This document shows, in pieces, positions 1 to 8,225 of a stretch of 64,000 bases of DNA (positions are counted from its first letter, which is position 1; every line of letters starts with the position of its first letter). The position numbers and the translations under genes are program-made. The stretch is from Paenibacillus sp. SZ31 (lineage in GTDB: Bacteria > Bacillota > Bacilli > Paenibacillales > Paenibacillaceae). The stretch lies in assembly GCF_012912005.1 (NCBI RefSeq), contig NZ_JABBEA010000015.1:1-64000 (forward strand), read 5' to 3'. The notes below the pieces were generated by a model, which was not told the DNA's origin, made no database searches, and saw only the letters and a program-made list of their open reading frames with translations.

Positions 1-480
1 CAGGTGGACAAGGCGCTTTTGGATCTGACTGATGCGAGAACGGGGCTAACCCCTAAGACATCTGTACCTGTTGTAGACAAGTCTTTGCTGCAAGCGAAAG
101 TAACTGAAGTTACAGGCGAGGATCTAGAGGAATATGAGTATACGCCAGCGAGCTGGACAGCACTCGATGATGCGATGAATGAAGCAGAGCGAGTGTTGAC
201 TGATCTGACAGCGACTCAAGCGCAGGTGGACAAGGCGCTTTTGGATCTGACTGATGCGAGAACGGGGCTAACCCCTAAGACATCTGTACCTGTTGTAGAT
301 AAGTCCTTGCTGCAAGCGAAAGTAACTGAAGTTACAGGCGAGGATCTAGAGGAATCTGAGTATACGCCAGCGAGCTGGGCAATATTGGATAATGCGATGA
401 ACGAAGCACAGCGAGTGTTGACTGATCCGGCAGTAACTCAAGCGCAGGTAGATCAGGCGCTTCTGGATCTGACTAACGCT
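1..480 (+). repeat. 222-bp tandem repeats in SLH gene
   Basis: The unit beginning CAGGTGGACAAGGCGCTTTT at position 1 recurs at 223 and, diverged, at 445, giving a 222-bp period (74 codons). Units 1 and 2 are almost identical over most of their length, which suggests recent duplication; more copies may lie upstream of the window. Confidence 0.9.
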
Positions 481-2187
481 AGGACAGGACTTACCAAAGT
501 GATCGGGAATGATACCTCAACGCTGCAAACGTTGATCCCATCCTCCGGAAGTTTGTCTCCAGCCTTTGATCCGACTAAAGACACGTACACAATTTCTGTG
601 CCGAATAGCGTATATCAATTCCATTTAACGCCCACAGCACTTGATCCACTTTCCAAGATTGAAATAGCTGTTGGAGATGGAGAATGGAACGAGGTTACAA
701 GTGGTAGTGCAAGTGAGAATTTACCTCTTCAAGTTGGAGGAAATACGATTGTTGTTAAAGTCACGGACTCACTTAGCCATGTTACGGAGTACAAAATTAA
801 CGTGAACAGAGCAGCCAGTGACAATGGTAACAACGGTGGAGGAAACAGTGGCAGCGGTGGAAATACGGGAGGTAACAGTGGAAGCACACCAGTACCTGCG
901 CCAGTACCCACACCAACGCCAACTCCGGCACCGGTGAAGGATAATCTGGAAACAACCCAGGATGGCAGTCACCAGCCTTTCGCGACTTCCAAGCCTTCTG
1001 ACGACAACCAAACATGGGTTCAAGTTGATCCAGCCAAATTGAACGTCGCCATGTCACAAGGCACAGGGCAGCAGTTCGCCATTCATTCACCGAATGATGG
1101 GGATATGAAGGTGGACGGTTTAACCCTGGAAACACTGAAACAATTGGTGGATCAAGGTTCCAAACTGAACATTAGCAATCCGTTGGCGATCTATCCGGTA
1201 CCTGGCGGTAAAATGGACTTGAATGGTGTGTCCAGACAGCTTGGTAATGCAGCATTGAATGATATTGATGTCCATATTGATATTGCACGTTCCTCGGATG
1301 CGTTGATTGACAGCGCCGAAACGAGAGCCGCTTCTCAAGGATACGAATTACTTGTGACACCGGTTGATCTGGATCTGACGTTTACGAAAGATGGACAAAC
1401 CGTTAGATCCGACCAGCTGAACGGCTATGCACCGAAGTATATTGCACTTCCGGACGGTATCGATCCGAATCGGATTACCACAGGTGTAATCATTAATCCG
1501 GACGGTAGCATCTTCCATGTACCAACGGTTGTTACCAAGATCAGTAGTCGTTACTATGCACTCATTAATGACTTGCGTAGTAGCGGAAGTTACTCGGTTA
1601 TCTGGAACCCGCAGGATTTTGAAGATGCCAGATCTCATTGGGGCAAAACCGATGTGAACAACATCGCTGCAAGATTGGATTTGCAAGGTAATGGAGATAA
1701 CACATTCTCACCGAACCGTCAGGTTACCCGTTCTGAGTTTGCCGAGATTGTTGTACTTGGACTGGGCTTAATGCGTCAGGATGCACCACAGAATCTATTC
1801 CCTGACGTTAACGATTCCGCATGGTTCCGCTCTGCGGTAGCCCTTGCGAATGAATTCGGTATCGTTCGCGGTTACGATAATGGGAACTTCAACGGTAATC
1901 AGGAGATCACACGTGAGCAGGGATTTGCCATGGTTGCTCGTGCCTACCGTCTGATTGAACCAGAAGCGGCAATCAGCCCGGATCAGATGAATTCTGAACT
2001 GGAACGTTACAGTGATGCAGCGAATGTATCGAATTGGGCGAAAGAAGATGTAGCCCAGTTGATTGCAGCTGGAATCATCCAAGGTAACGGGCCAGAGGTG
2101 CTGAGTCCGAAGACCACGATGACCCGTGCTGAGGTCACCGCATTGATTGCAAGAATGTTGAAAGTAACAAACTTGATTGATCAATAA
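1..2187 (+). CDS. SLH-domain surface protein with FIVAR-like repeats, 3' part (partial)
   Basis: The reading frame is open from the first base, so the start and signal peptide lie outside the window. The visible part begins with repeats of 74 residues (222 bp) of helical FIVAR-like type, two nearly identical on the DNA level and a third more diverged. Next comes a cadherin-like beta-sandwich domain (about residues 175-270, 'TLIPSSGSLSPAFDP'), a Gly/Asn/Ser then Pro/Thr linker (about 275-315), a domain of unknown function, and three C-terminal SLH domains (about 535-725; 'VTRSEFAEIV', 'ITREQGFAMV', 'MTRAEVTALI'). SLH domains bind pyruvylated secondary wall polymer, so the protein should sit on the cell surface. 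Binding target of the repeats is unknown. A strong hairpin terminator follows. Confidence 0.9.
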   Translation, partial: QVDKALLDLTDARTGLTPKTSVPVVDKSLLQAKVTEVTGEDLEEYEYTPASWTALDDAMNEAERVLTDLTATQAQVDKALLDLTDARTGLTPKTSVPVVDKSLLQAKVTEVTGEDLEESEYTPASWAILDNAMNEAQRVLTDPAVTQAQVDQALLDLTNARTGLTKVIGNDTSTLQTLIPSSGSLSPAFDPTKDTYTISVPNSVYQFHLTPTALDPLSKIEIAVGDGEWNEVTSGSASENLPLQVGGNTIVVKVTDSLSHVTEYKINVNRAASDNGNNGGGNSGSGGNTGGNSGSTPVPAPVPTPTPTPAPVKDNLETTQDGSHQPFATSKPSDDNQTWVQVDPAKLNVAMSQGTGQQFAIHSPNDGDMKVDGLTLETLKQLVDQGSKLNISNPLAIYPVPGGKMDLNGVSRQLGNAALNDIDVHIDIARSSDALIDSAETRAASQGYELLVTPVDLDLTFTKDGQTVRSDQLNGYAPKYIALPDGIDPNRITTGVIINPDGSIFHVPTVVTKISSRYYALINDLRSSGSYSVIWNPQDFEDARSHWGKTDVNNIAARLDLQGNGDNTFSPNRQVTRSEFAEIVVLGLGLMRQDAPQNLFPDVNDSAWFRSAVALANEFGIVRGYDNGNFNGNQEITREQGFAMVARAYRLIEPEAAISPDQMNSELERYSDAANVSNWAKEDVAQLIAAGIIQGNGPEVLSPKTTMTRAEVTALIARMLKVTNLIDQ

Positions 2188-2202
2188 ACACAATCTAAAA
2201 CG

Positions 2203-2243
2203 AAAAGCCTTTGCTGACATTGGGGGTCGGCAAAGGCTTTTTC
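2203..2243 (+). terminator. Rho-independent terminator of SLH gene
   Basis: AAAAGCCTTTGC (2203-2214) pairs with GCAAAGGCTTTT (2230-2241), followed by T residues, 16 bp past the stop codon. Confidence 0.9.
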
Positions 2244-2297
2244 GTATCTCATTTTAAATATTAAATGTAATCTCACGTAGCTTTGTTCCGGAGTGAA

Positions 2298-2912
2298 TTA
2301 CCTACGCAGACCATCGCACAGGATCGATATAACGCGTTCCGGGAAAATTCCTCGATTCCCGGTGGCCTGAAGCACACCGATCAGCATGATTTTAATATCC
2401 TCAATACTGGCATCCGCCCGCACAGAGCCATGTTGCTGCGCTCGCTCTAGCAGTCGGGTAATGCCACGCCAGAACTGATTGGCTATCTCTGAGCGGCCCG
2501 TGTCTATAGTCAAACTGCTAACAAGAGCATCGGTAATCGCTTTGTTGGCAATTCCCTCGCTTATGATTTTGGTGAAATATTGAAAAAATGCTTCGCCCGG
2601 ATCGTCGTGATGAAGCAATTGATCAGCCTCTTCCATCAGACGCCTCTTGTGGCTGGCGATAACAGCCCCGAACAGATCTTCCTTCGTTGGAAAATGGCGA
2701 TAGACCGTGCCTATACCGACACCGGCACGCTTTGCAATCTCATCCATTGAGACAGCTATTCCCTCTGTTTTAAAAATTTCATGTGCAACACGGAGCAGCT
2801 TGTCCCGATTTTTCTTGGCATCTGCGCGCAGTGTCTTCTCTGGAACCTGAGCAACGATGGAATCGGTATGCGTAACCTCAGCGTCAGGAGTAGGATTGTT
2901 TTTATTAGACAT
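2298..2912 (-). CDS. TetR/AcrR family transcriptional repressor
   Basis: 204-residue regulator. The N-terminal TetR helix-turn-helix lies at about residues 36-82 ('SMDEIAKRAGVGIGTVYRHF'), and the remainder is an all-helical ligand and dimer domain with no recognisable effector signature. An unusual polar 30-residue extension precedes the HTH. The start is backed by AAGAGGTG upstream. It is divergent from an isochorismatase-fold gene, and the 165-bp gap holds two identical-arm palindromes around a perfect sigma-A promoter (see 2965 and 2993). It therefore most likely represses the neighbour and possibly itself. The inducer is unknown. Confidence 0.93.
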   Translation of the reverse strand: MSNKNNPTPDAEVTHTDSIVAQVPEKTLRADAKKNRDKLLRVAHEIFKTEGIAVSMDEIAKRAGVGIGTVYRHFPTKEDLFGAVIASHKRRLMEEADQLLHHDDPGEAFFQYFTKIISEGIANKAITDALVSSLTIDTGRSEIANQFWRGITRLLERAQQHGSVRADASIEDIKIMLIGVLQATGNRGIFPERVISILCDGLRR

Positions 2913-2957
2913 TATGGGATCACACCTCTTTCATTAATATACCCCACTGTTGATTTG

Positions 2958-2987
2958 TTGACAAACGGAGGATGACCTCCGTATAAT
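2958..2987 (+). promoter_or_regulatory. Consensus sigma-A promoter of the isochorismatase-like gene
   Basis: TTGACA (2958-2963) and TATAAT (2982-2987) with an 18-bp spacer, both hexamers matching consensus. The spacer is almost filled by the first TetR-type operator. Confidence 0.88.
2965..2982. promoter_or_regulatory. TetR-type operator 1
   Basis: Palindrome ACGGA-N8-TCCGT lying between the -35 and -10 hexamers. The same arms and spacing recur 28 bp downstream. Confidence 0.82.
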
Positions 2988-2992
2988 TTTAA

Positions 2993-3010
2993 ACGGAACC
3001 ATTCCTCCGT
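2993..3010. promoter_or_regulatory. TetR-type operator 2
   Basis: Second ACGGA-N8-TCCGT palindrome, overlapping the expected transcription start. Its arms extend to AAACGGA/TCCGTTT (2991-3012). Centre-to-centre distance to operator 1 is 28 bp. Confidence 0.82.
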
Positions 3011-3077
3011 TTATTTCGGGAGAATAATATTGACCTATTCTGAATTTCTAAACTCAATTCCAAAGGAGAAGGATAAC

Positions 3078-3665
3078 ATGCCACATTCAATGAGCAAAAG
3101 TGCGTTGCTGATCATGGATATGCAAAAGAGTGTCGTGTCGCAGTTTGTTAAAGATAGAGAGGCCCTGCTACCATTTCAAAAAGCGATTGAGACTGCACGT
3201 AGTCATGCGATTCCTGTGATCTACGTAAGAGTGGCGTTCCGCCCGGGTTATCCGGAAATTAGTTCACGCAACAAAATGTTCGGCGGAATTCCTGGTCGGG
3301 CTGGAGCAGATGCGGTGGCAGCTATGGAAGCTGCGGTGCAGATTGATGAATCTGTACAACCCCAGCCGGACGAGCCTATTGTGACCAAGGTTCGGGTCAG
3401 CGCATTCGCCGGAAGCGATCTGGAGGTCATTCTTCGGTCCCGCCAGATAGACACACTCATTCTTAGTGGGATTGCTACAAGCGGAGTCGTTCTATCGACT
3501 TTGAGGGAGGCTGCGGATAAAGACTATGCGCTCACCGTGCTCTCGGATGCCTGCATCGATGCTGATCCCGAGGTACATCGTGTGCTCACCGAAAAAGTAT
3601 TCCCTCTTCAGGCAGAGGTTAGATCTGTAGACGAGTGGGCGGACTCGTTATCCGGTACAAATTAG
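3078..3665 (+). CDS. Isochorismatase-fold hydrolase-like protein lacking the catalytic cysteine
   Basis: 195 residues from the ATG preceded by AAGGAGA at ideal spacing; an in-frame start 48 bp upstream has no ribosome site. The fold is shown by 'LLIMDMQ' with catalytic Asp14, Lys104 in 'IVTKVRVSAF', and the 'GIATSGVVLST' loop. In active cysteine hydrolases (nicotinamidase, N-carbamoylsarcosine amidase) that loop carries Cys at the place of Val137 here. Isochorismatases proper also lack this Cys, so a non-amidase reaction is possible; the substrate is unknown. Expression should be controlled by the divergent TetR protein through two operators in its promoter. Confidence 0.9.
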   Translation: MPHSMSKSALLIMDMQKSVVSQFVKDREALLPFQKAIETARSHAIPVIYVRVAFRPGYPEISSRNKMFGGIPGRAGADAVAAMEAAVQIDESVQPQPDEPIVTKVRVSAFAGSDLEVILRSRQIDTLILSGIATSGVVLSTLREAADKDYALTVLSDACIDADPEVHRVLTEKVFPLQAEVRSVDEWADSLSGTN

Positions 3666-3770
3666 GTCATCGTATCATGTCGTAATACTTTCGCCCTGTT
3701 GGCAGATCGTGGAATCTGAGATGATGGGTTCACCAGAGGTTCGGGTGACGAACTTCGAACCGCTGGCCTT

Positions 3771-3884
3771 CAGGCTATTGCGATCCTTCCTTCTAACTTC
3801 ATTGGCGAAAATAGGGTCGCAGCTCTCCTGAAGATTTCATTTCAGAGAGGAGGCGTCCAGGCTATCACATTCCTTCCTTCTAAC
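3771..3884. repeat. Pair of 27-bp direct repeats in intergenic region
   Basis: Copies at 3771-3797 and 3858-3884 begin CAGGCTAT and end TCCTTCCTTCTAAC; 23 of 27 bases agree. They lie in the 245-bp gap before the TerD-like gene, next to a small hairpin (GGTTCG 3738-3743 with CGAACC 3756-3761). Function unknown. Confidence 0.7.
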
Positions 3885-3910
3885 CCTAACCTTTCACGTT
3901 ATATAGGGAT

Positions 3911-6043
3911 GTGGCTTTCCTGGACTCTTTTATCATGAACAATACAATCTATTTGCGCAGAGCGAACAAACTCATTATCGAATCAAACGAAGAGAAGCAA
4001 CAGTTACCGAAGACTCATCTGGCGACTGTCCTTAAAAATATTGAAGCACTCGGATACACCTTCTCGGATGAGTTAATGCAGGCGATGCGGCAGCTGTCCA
4101 AGGAACAATTTGAAGCAGTATATATTCAACTTGTAGCTGATCTGAGAGTCATGGTCGGCGCACATGTGAAATACAAACCGATGTATGCAGGATTCCCGAT
4201 GCAGGTAATGCAAGCGGATGAAGCCGAGTTATATCTCAATGCGATTATTCATTATCTGACTCATCTGAATGTTGTCTATCCGGATCAACAATTTGTGGAG
4301 AGAACGCCTTTACTGGAGAAGACGGACTTAAAAGTCATTGGTTTGGGCAACAAACAAGCATTCCAGACGCTTATCCGCCAGGTCATTGAAGCCAAGGGTT
4401 CCATCTCGGAAACAGACAAGGCAGATATCGATAAGGTATTGGAACATGCAGACCCGGAAGAAGTAGATGCGCTATTACCCGCCGAGATTCAGTTCAAAGA
4501 AAATGTGGGCTTTGTGGTCGCCTCGCTGTTGAAGCATGAAAAAGCAAACATCGACCGGATCAGTCCGTATTTTAAAACGGCAAGTGATGTCCTGCGTCTG
4601 GCTGTCGCGTGGTCCAATGGTGATGTCAGCCTGGCAGCAGCGTCTCCCTTTCGGAAATTCAAACGTCGGGAAAGACGCTTGCTACTCGGATTATTGGAGC
4701 AATGCGGTTCAATAACGGAGGACATGCTGCGCTATAAAAATCGCTGGATTCGTCTTGGCGAAATTTTGCATCCATCGGAATATAAGCTTCGGTATCCGCA
4801 ATGCGAAGAAGCCTTTGATATTTTGCGTAATAATAAGGCGTATTCGACCTTCAACGGAAGTGTGGAGCTTGCCTTCCAATATCGGAATGTCTGGAGTCTG
4901 ATCGATCTGTTGTCACAGCGTCCAGGTGAATTCGCGAGAAGACTGGATCACTTGCTGCGTATGACCGAAGATGAAGCATATGTCTTACTGGCATTTGGTG
5001 AAGTTACACCGCAGGTATCCACCCCGGTATTGTTGCAGGTGCGACAGCATTTTGCGCAGCGTAATGAACGGCAGGATCTGCGTGTCTTCTTCCCGAAAGG
5101 CAATGTAGCCAAAGCTTTTGCTGTTCCGAATGAGCTGCCAGAGATCGATGAAGCCACGTGTCAGGATGTCGTGCAATTGTGTGAGCAGGCACTGGTAGAG
5201 CGATTCGCTGCCCTTGCCCCGCTTGGGAAGACTTATGTCGATCCGCAGCTCCATGATTATCTGGTACCCTTTTCCCAGAGATCGGCGAGTAAGGCTCTGC
5301 ATACCATTGTTCGTGGGAGTCGTGTACCGATGGCCGAGGGAGATACGATTCGTTTCTTCAACTGGTGGAAAGAGGGGGACGTGGATGGCCAGTCTACAGG
5401 GCGCGTAGACATTGACTTGTCTGCGGTGATGTACGATAAGGACTGGAACTATGTGGAGCATATTTCCTATACGAATCTGCGATCCTCTAACTATAAGGCT
5501 GTTCATAGCGGAGATATCGTGACCGCACCTAACGGAGCAAGTGAGTTCATTGATCTGCATATTCCATCCATCGTGGCCTATGGTGGACGATATGTGGTGG
5601 CGACACTGCTTTCGTTTACCAGTCATCCGTATTGTGATCTGCCCGAATGCTTTGTGGGCTGGATGATGAGGAAGAAACCGGGGTCTGGCGAGATTTTCGA
5701 ACCGTCCACTGTAGCGAACAAAATCGATATTACCGCGGATACGCAGATTGCAATCCCTGTCATTATGGACCTGGTCGAACGTACCGTCATCTGGACAGAT
5801 CTGGCGCTGACAAGCCATCCGGATTACTACAACAATGTGGAAGGCAATCAAAAAGGTATGGTTCTGATGGGCAAAGCGCTAACGAATTTACGCAAACCCG
5901 ATCTGCATGACTTGTTCATACTCCATGCCAAAGCTAGAGGAGAACTGGTGGATACAATGGATCAGGCGGATACAATCTATTCGGTGGATCAAGGCGTTAC
6001 GCCGTACGATATCGAGCAGATCATGGCGGAGTATCTGGTTTGA
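3911..6043 (+). CDS. TerD-like protein, similar to the MXAN_6230/SCO0854 group
   Basis: 710-residue cytoplasmic protein with no signal peptide or membrane segment. The C-terminal third (about residues 455-650) has TerD-type beta-sandwich features: 'GRVDIDLSAVMYDKDW', 'GGRYVVATLLSFTSHPYCDLPECFVGWMMR'. I recall this arrangement from the group named after MXAN_6230 and SCO0854, whose members also carry a RING-like domain; I see no such domain here. TerD proteins are linked to tellurite and other stress responses, so a stress role is only an inference. The start is uncertain: GTG 3911 has a weak AGGG two bases away, and ATG 3935 has none. A terminator follows; the gene seems monocistronic. Confidence 0.7.
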   Translation: MAFLDSFIMNNTIYLRRANKLIIESNEEKQQLPKTHLATVLKNIEALGYTFSDELMQAMRQLSKEQFEAVYIQLVADLRVMVGAHVKYKPMYAGFPMQVMQADEAELYLNAIIHYLTHLNVVYPDQQFVERTPLLEKTDLKVIGLGNKQAFQTLIRQVIEAKGSISETDKADIDKVLEHADPEEVDALLPAEIQFKENVGFVVASLLKHEKANIDRISPYFKTASDVLRLAVAWSNGDVSLAAASPFRKFKRRERRLLLGLLEQCGSITEDMLRYKNRWIRLGEILHPSEYKLRYPQCEEAFDILRNNKAYSTFNGSVELAFQYRNVWSLIDLLSQRPGEFARRLDHLLRMTEDEAYVLLAFGEVTPQVSTPVLLQVRQHFAQRNERQDLRVFFPKGNVAKAFAVPNELPEIDEATCQDVVQLCEQALVERFAALAPLGKTYVDPQLHDYLVPFSQRSASKALHTIVRGSRVPMAEGDTIRFFNWWKEGDVDGQSTGRVDIDLSAVMYDKDWNYVEHISYTNLRSSNYKAVHSGDIVTAPNGASEFIDLHIPSIVAYGGRYVVATLLSFTSHPYCDLPECFVGWMMRKKPGSGEIFEPSTVANKIDITADTQIAIPVIMDLVERTVIWTDLALTSHPDYYNNVEGNQKGMVLMGKALTNLRKPDLHDLFILHAKARGELVDTMDQADTIYSVDQGVTPYDIEQIMAEYLV

Positions 6044-6057
6044 CCTGTTTGATATCT

Positions 6058-6090
6058 AAAGCGCAGCTTTTGAAGCTGTGCTTTTTGTTT
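6058..6090 (+). terminator. Rho-independent terminator
   Basis: AAAGCGCAGCTT pairs with AAGCTGTGCTTT (one G-T pair) and is followed by TTG TTTT. It ends the TerD-like gene. Confidence 0.85.
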
Positions 6091-6385
6091 TGAGAATTTT
6101 CTATCGAATATATGGTTCATTTCCATTGCATGCATATGTAATATAATGGTATTATTTTGTTGGAATTGTAAGAATCCTTGTATGTAGAAGAGTAATTTAA
6201 GAAGGGGGTGGCCAGATCAGATTTACATGAAGTAACGACTCTACTCTATACGCACGCAGACATAACATTTCAGTGATTATGGACATGCCCGCATAGCAGA
6301 CATATCGATATGAGACGGAAGTGTCGGTTGTTATATATTATAATGTAAGCGATTTATTAAATGGATTCCAAGGAGGAACTTACTC
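6091..6385 (+). promoter_or_regulatory. Upstream region of pectin lyase gene with partial cre-like site
   Basis: 295 bp without a credible gene. Near the 3' end are TATAAT (about 6338-6343) and TGTAAGCGATTTAT, which agrees with the first part of the CcpA cre consensus (TGNAANCG) but not its last bases. AAGGAGG just before the ATG is a strong ribosome site. Nothing else recognised. Confidence 0.45.
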
Positions 6386-8011
6386 ATGAATCAACGTATA
6401 GTGAGAAAGGCGCTTGGCTTGCTTTTAATAGTCGTTATGATCGCAACAGCTGCTGTATACCCTGCATCTACCGGACACGCGGCAACCATTAATGTTACCG
6501 ATAACGGCTCCAGAATTGAAGTGAACACCGGTTCAGGATTAGTCTATGTGGTGAACAAAACTAATGGCGATATTATCTCGGCGAAAATGAACGGTACGGA
6601 GCTAAACAGCAACAGGGGATCGCATATCGGTTCAGGATTGGGCTCCTCCGCCAATGTAACTTGGAATACCTCTCCTTCAGGATCGACCGTGTTAATCACG
6701 GTATCGACAAGCACACTAACTCACTATTATGCTTCGCGTGGTGGTGAGAACATCATCTACATGGCAACGCATATCACGGCTCAACCTTCGATCGGGGAGC
6801 TGCGTTACATTTTCCGCGGTAATGGTAGTGTGTTGACGGGTGTTCCGGCCAATTCAAATAATCGGGGCAACACAGGGGCGATCGAGAGTCAGGATGTATT
6901 TGGTTTCGCAAATGGTCAAAGTGCCTCGAAATATTATGGTAATGATCAGGCTAAAGATTTATCCGTTCGTGGGGTCACGGGTAATGGCGTCGGTGTATTT
7001 ATGGCCTACGGCAATCGGGAGAAAAGCTCGGGTGGACCATTCTTCCGTGATATCCAGTTCCAAAGTGGAACAGAGACGGAAGTATATAATTATATGAACT
7101 CGGGACATGCACAGACGGAAAATTGGCGTCTGGGTCTGCATGGGCCGTACGCTTTGATCTTCACAACGGGTGGTACGCCGAGTGTACCCGATTTCAGTTG
7201 GATGTCAGGTCTGAATCTGCAAGGTTGGGTATCCAGTCGGGGGAACGTCGTACTTAATGGTCTCAGCGGGATGGATGCAGGTTATGCGTACACGATTGGT
7301 TTCGCCAATAGCAGTGCCCAGTATTGGGTAGGGACGTCTTCAAGTGGGGCGGCTGCTAAATACAGTATGATCCCGGGGACGTACACCATGACAGCCTATA
7401 AAGGAGAACTGGCCGTATACACGGAAACGGTTAGTGTTACAGCAGGACAAACGACGACACTGAATACGCGTACGATCAACAATGATCCGAGTCAAGCCTC
7501 CAGCATCTGGCGAATCGGTAACTGGGATGGTACACCACGGGAGTTCCTGAATGGACAGACGATTCCGATTCGTCACCCTTCCGATAGTCGCAACCCAAGC
7601 TGGGGGCCTGTCACTTATGCTACCGGTAGCGCGACTAATCGATTCCCGGCAATCCAGTTCCGTGGTCAGAATTCTCCAACCACAATAACGTTTAACTTGA
7701 ATGCATCTCAAGCAGCATCTTCTCATATGCTCAACATCGGTATTACCGCAGCCTACAATAATGGCAGACCTAGTGTAACGGTTAATGGACATGCATTAAC
7801 TAATCCTGCCGCGTCTTCACAGCCCAATTCTCGTAGCTTCACCATTGGTACGTATCGTGGCAACAACACAACCTTTAGCTGGAATGTTCCAGCATCCTAC
7901 TTCGTGAATGGTTCCAATACCATCACAATTACGCCGATCAGCGGTTCCAGTGATTTGGGTAACTGGTTAAGTGCAGGTTGGGTCTACGATTGTGTTGAGT
8001 TGCTGAATTGA
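6386..8011 (+). CDS. Secreted rhamnogalacturonan lyase, polysaccharide lyase family 4
   Basis: 541 residues. A signal peptide is evident (residues 1-32, cleavage near 'GHA-ATI'). The catalytic beta-sandwich (RhgB_N type, about 33-270) is followed by an fn3-like domain (about 280-360) and a PL4 CBM-like domain opening with 'IWRIGNWDGTPREFLN' (about 375-541). By comparison with Aspergillus rhamnogalacturonan lyase, Lys182 ('SKYYG') and His241 ('NSGHAQTE') are the likely catalytic pair; they are 59 residues apart, against 60 in the fungal enzyme. It should cleave the rhamnose-galacturonate backbone of pectin by beta-elimination outside the cell. It is a single-gene unit between two terminators. 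Confidence 0.9.
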   Translation: MNQRIVRKALGLLLIVVMIATAAVYPASTGHAATINVTDNGSRIEVNTGSGLVYVVNKTNGDIISAKMNGTELNSNRGSHIGSGLGSSANVTWNTSPSGSTVLITVSTSTLTHYYASRGGENIIYMATHITAQPSIGELRYIFRGNGSVLTGVPANSNNRGNTGAIESQDVFGFANGQSASKYYGNDQAKDLSVRGVTGNGVGVFMAYGNREKSSGGPFFRDIQFQSGTETEVYNYMNSGHAQTENWRLGLHGPYALIFTTGGTPSVPDFSWMSGLNLQGWVSSRGNVVLNGLSGMDAGYAYTIGFANSSAQYWVGTSSSGAAAKYSMIPGTYTMTAYKGELAVYTETVSVTAGQTTTLNTRTINNDPSQASSIWRIGNWDGTPREFLNGQTIPIRHPSDSRNPSWGPVTYATGSATNRFPAIQFRGQNSPTTITFNLNASQAASSHMLNIGITAAYNNGRPSVTVNGHALTNPAASSQPNSRSFTIGTYRGNNTTFSWNVPASYFVNGSNTITITPISGSSDLGNWLSAGWVYDCVELLN

Positions 8012-8043
8012 GTTAAGAATGCAATGTTGTGGAAGGAATAAAG

Positions 8044-8090
8044 AAGGTAGCCTGCCTGGTTTTCTTAACAGGGTTCAGGTTACCTTTTTT
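8044..8090 (+). terminator. Rho-independent terminator of pectin lyase gene
   Basis: AAGGTAGCCTG pairs with CAGGTTACCTT around a 20-odd base loop, followed by TTTTTT. Confidence 0.88.
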
Positions 8091-8172
8091 AGCTTTGGCA
8101 TCGGAAATGAAAAGAAATTGTTTCAAGATATCCCTAAGGATATTGCTTTGCTGGAGATGGTGATCCGGATAG

Positions 8173-8181
8173 TGGTATAAT
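8173..8181 (+). promoter_or_regulatory. Extended -10 promoter of TPR-SUKH gene
   Basis: TGGTATAAT, i.e. TGN plus a consensus -10 hexamer (8176-8181), 45 bp before the start codon. No clear -35. Confidence 0.6.
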
Positions 8182-8225
8182 TTTCAATACGTAATCATGA
8201 GTGAATGAACGGGGAGGCCAAAGGA

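Noticed and set aside
3666..3910. Possible T-box or other tRNA-sensing leader
   Set aside because: The T-box sequence and terminator/antiterminator pair are missing; only short hairpins and a direct repeat are visible.
4985..5851. 288-codon minus-strand ORF inside the TerD-like gene
   Set aside because: Antisense shadow of a conserved coding frame; no ribosome site or recognisable domain.
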